NCBI RefSeq assembly: GCF_041431135.1
Contig: NZ_CP107799.1
Coordinates: 8,122,001 to 8,186,000 of the forward strand
Origin: Streptomyces sp. NBC_00554
GTDB lineage: Bacteria; Actinomycetota; Actinomycetes; Streptomycetales; Streptomycetaceae
Direction: 5' to 3'
Length of the DNA: 64,000 nucleotides
Position numbers and translations under genes: made by a program. Below are positions 63,972 to 64,000 of this stretch, one piece after another. The notes under the pieces were generated by a model. The model did not search any database. It saw nothing but the letters and a program-made list of their open reading frames with translations, and was not told where the DNA came from. The first letter of the stretch is position 1, and each line of letters opens with the position of its first letter.

Positions 63972-64000
63972 GCCTTGGACTCCCCGCGCTCCTCCGCCAG
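63968..64000 (-). CDS. C-terminal end of an upstream gene
   Basis: The frame LAEERGESKA ends in a TGA (63968-63970) that overlaps the amidohydrolase ATG. Only ten codons are visible, so the product cannot be named; the 4-base overlap is the main evidence that the frame is real. Confidence 0.45.
   Translation of the reverse strand: MAEERGESKA

Noticed and set aside
1..64000. CRISPR array, prophage, insertion sequence or integrative element
   Set aside because: No spaced direct repeats of CRISPR type, no transposase, integrase or phage structural genes, and no second copy of the tRNA-Leu end that would mark an attachment site.

Overview
The window is high-GC actinobacterial DNA, almost certainly a Streptomyces chromosome. 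Evidence: two adjacent chaplin genes (chpH, chpC), the mycothiol ligase gene mshC, an actinobacterial SoxR with its CX2CXCX5C cluster, strongly GC-biased third codon positions, many GTG starts, and several genes whose start codon lies 4-7 bases after a TANNNT box (leaderless promoters). From memory the gene order resembles the S. coelicolor SCO166x-169x region (mshC, chpC-chpH, gntR-gntK-gntP, soxR); I could not check this by alignment.

Layout. 1-4750: end of a YiaA/B membrane protein, TetR, MaoC hydratase, soxR, a DRB0094-type RNA ligase, a BKACE-type enzyme and a zinc-ribbon protein. 5082-10637: secreted penicillin-acylase-like amidase, alpha/beta hydrolase, Tat-exported DUF1343 protein. 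10843-13899: SDR, acyl-CoA ligase and TetR operon. 13904-16695: two-component system. 16864-26515: LGFP protein, acyl-CoA dehydrogenase with partner phosphotransferase, His-rich protein, DUF202 pair, Nudix, DMT transporter, KstD-like flavoprotein, uncharacterised helical protein. 26568-30739: APC permease, molybdopterin oxidoreductase with cytochrome b, secreted protein. 30886-35571: gluconate/idonate catabolism with divergent gntR. 35601-43130: SEC-C protein, M1 peptidase overlapping a Pls/PosA-type synthetase, and a divergent opine-dehydrogenase-like gene. 43234-47255: tRNA-Leu(GAG), M20 peptidase, chaplins, small conserved proteins. 47323-53867: RecD-like protein with lost ATPase motifs, aldo/keto reductase, LLM flavoenzyme, ferritin-like protein, CorA. 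53921-57650: conserved actinobacterial run of phosphatase, DUF3090, SCO1664-family protein and mshC. 57758-64000: glutamine-rich protein with a subtilase sharing its C-terminal module, PAC2 protein (ParJ-like), FCD regulator, amidohydrolase and the end of one more gene.

Regulation stands out. Several short palindromes occur upstream of more than one gene. CTAAGC-N4-GCTTAG lies at tetR and maoC. An ACCGAYYRGT motif lies at four lipid or redox loci. GACRTCCGATGTC lies beside both FCD-type GntR regulators. These suggest small local regulons.

The strongest candidates for undescribed biology are three. First, the subtilase and prion-like Q-rich pair with a common C-terminal module (57758-60210). 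Second, the Pls-type poly-amino-acid synthetase with its overlapping M1 peptidase and divergent opine-type dehydrogenase (35995-43130). Third, the RecD-fold protein that has lost its ATPase motifs (47323-49554). All coordinates and motifs were read by eye; no searches were run.
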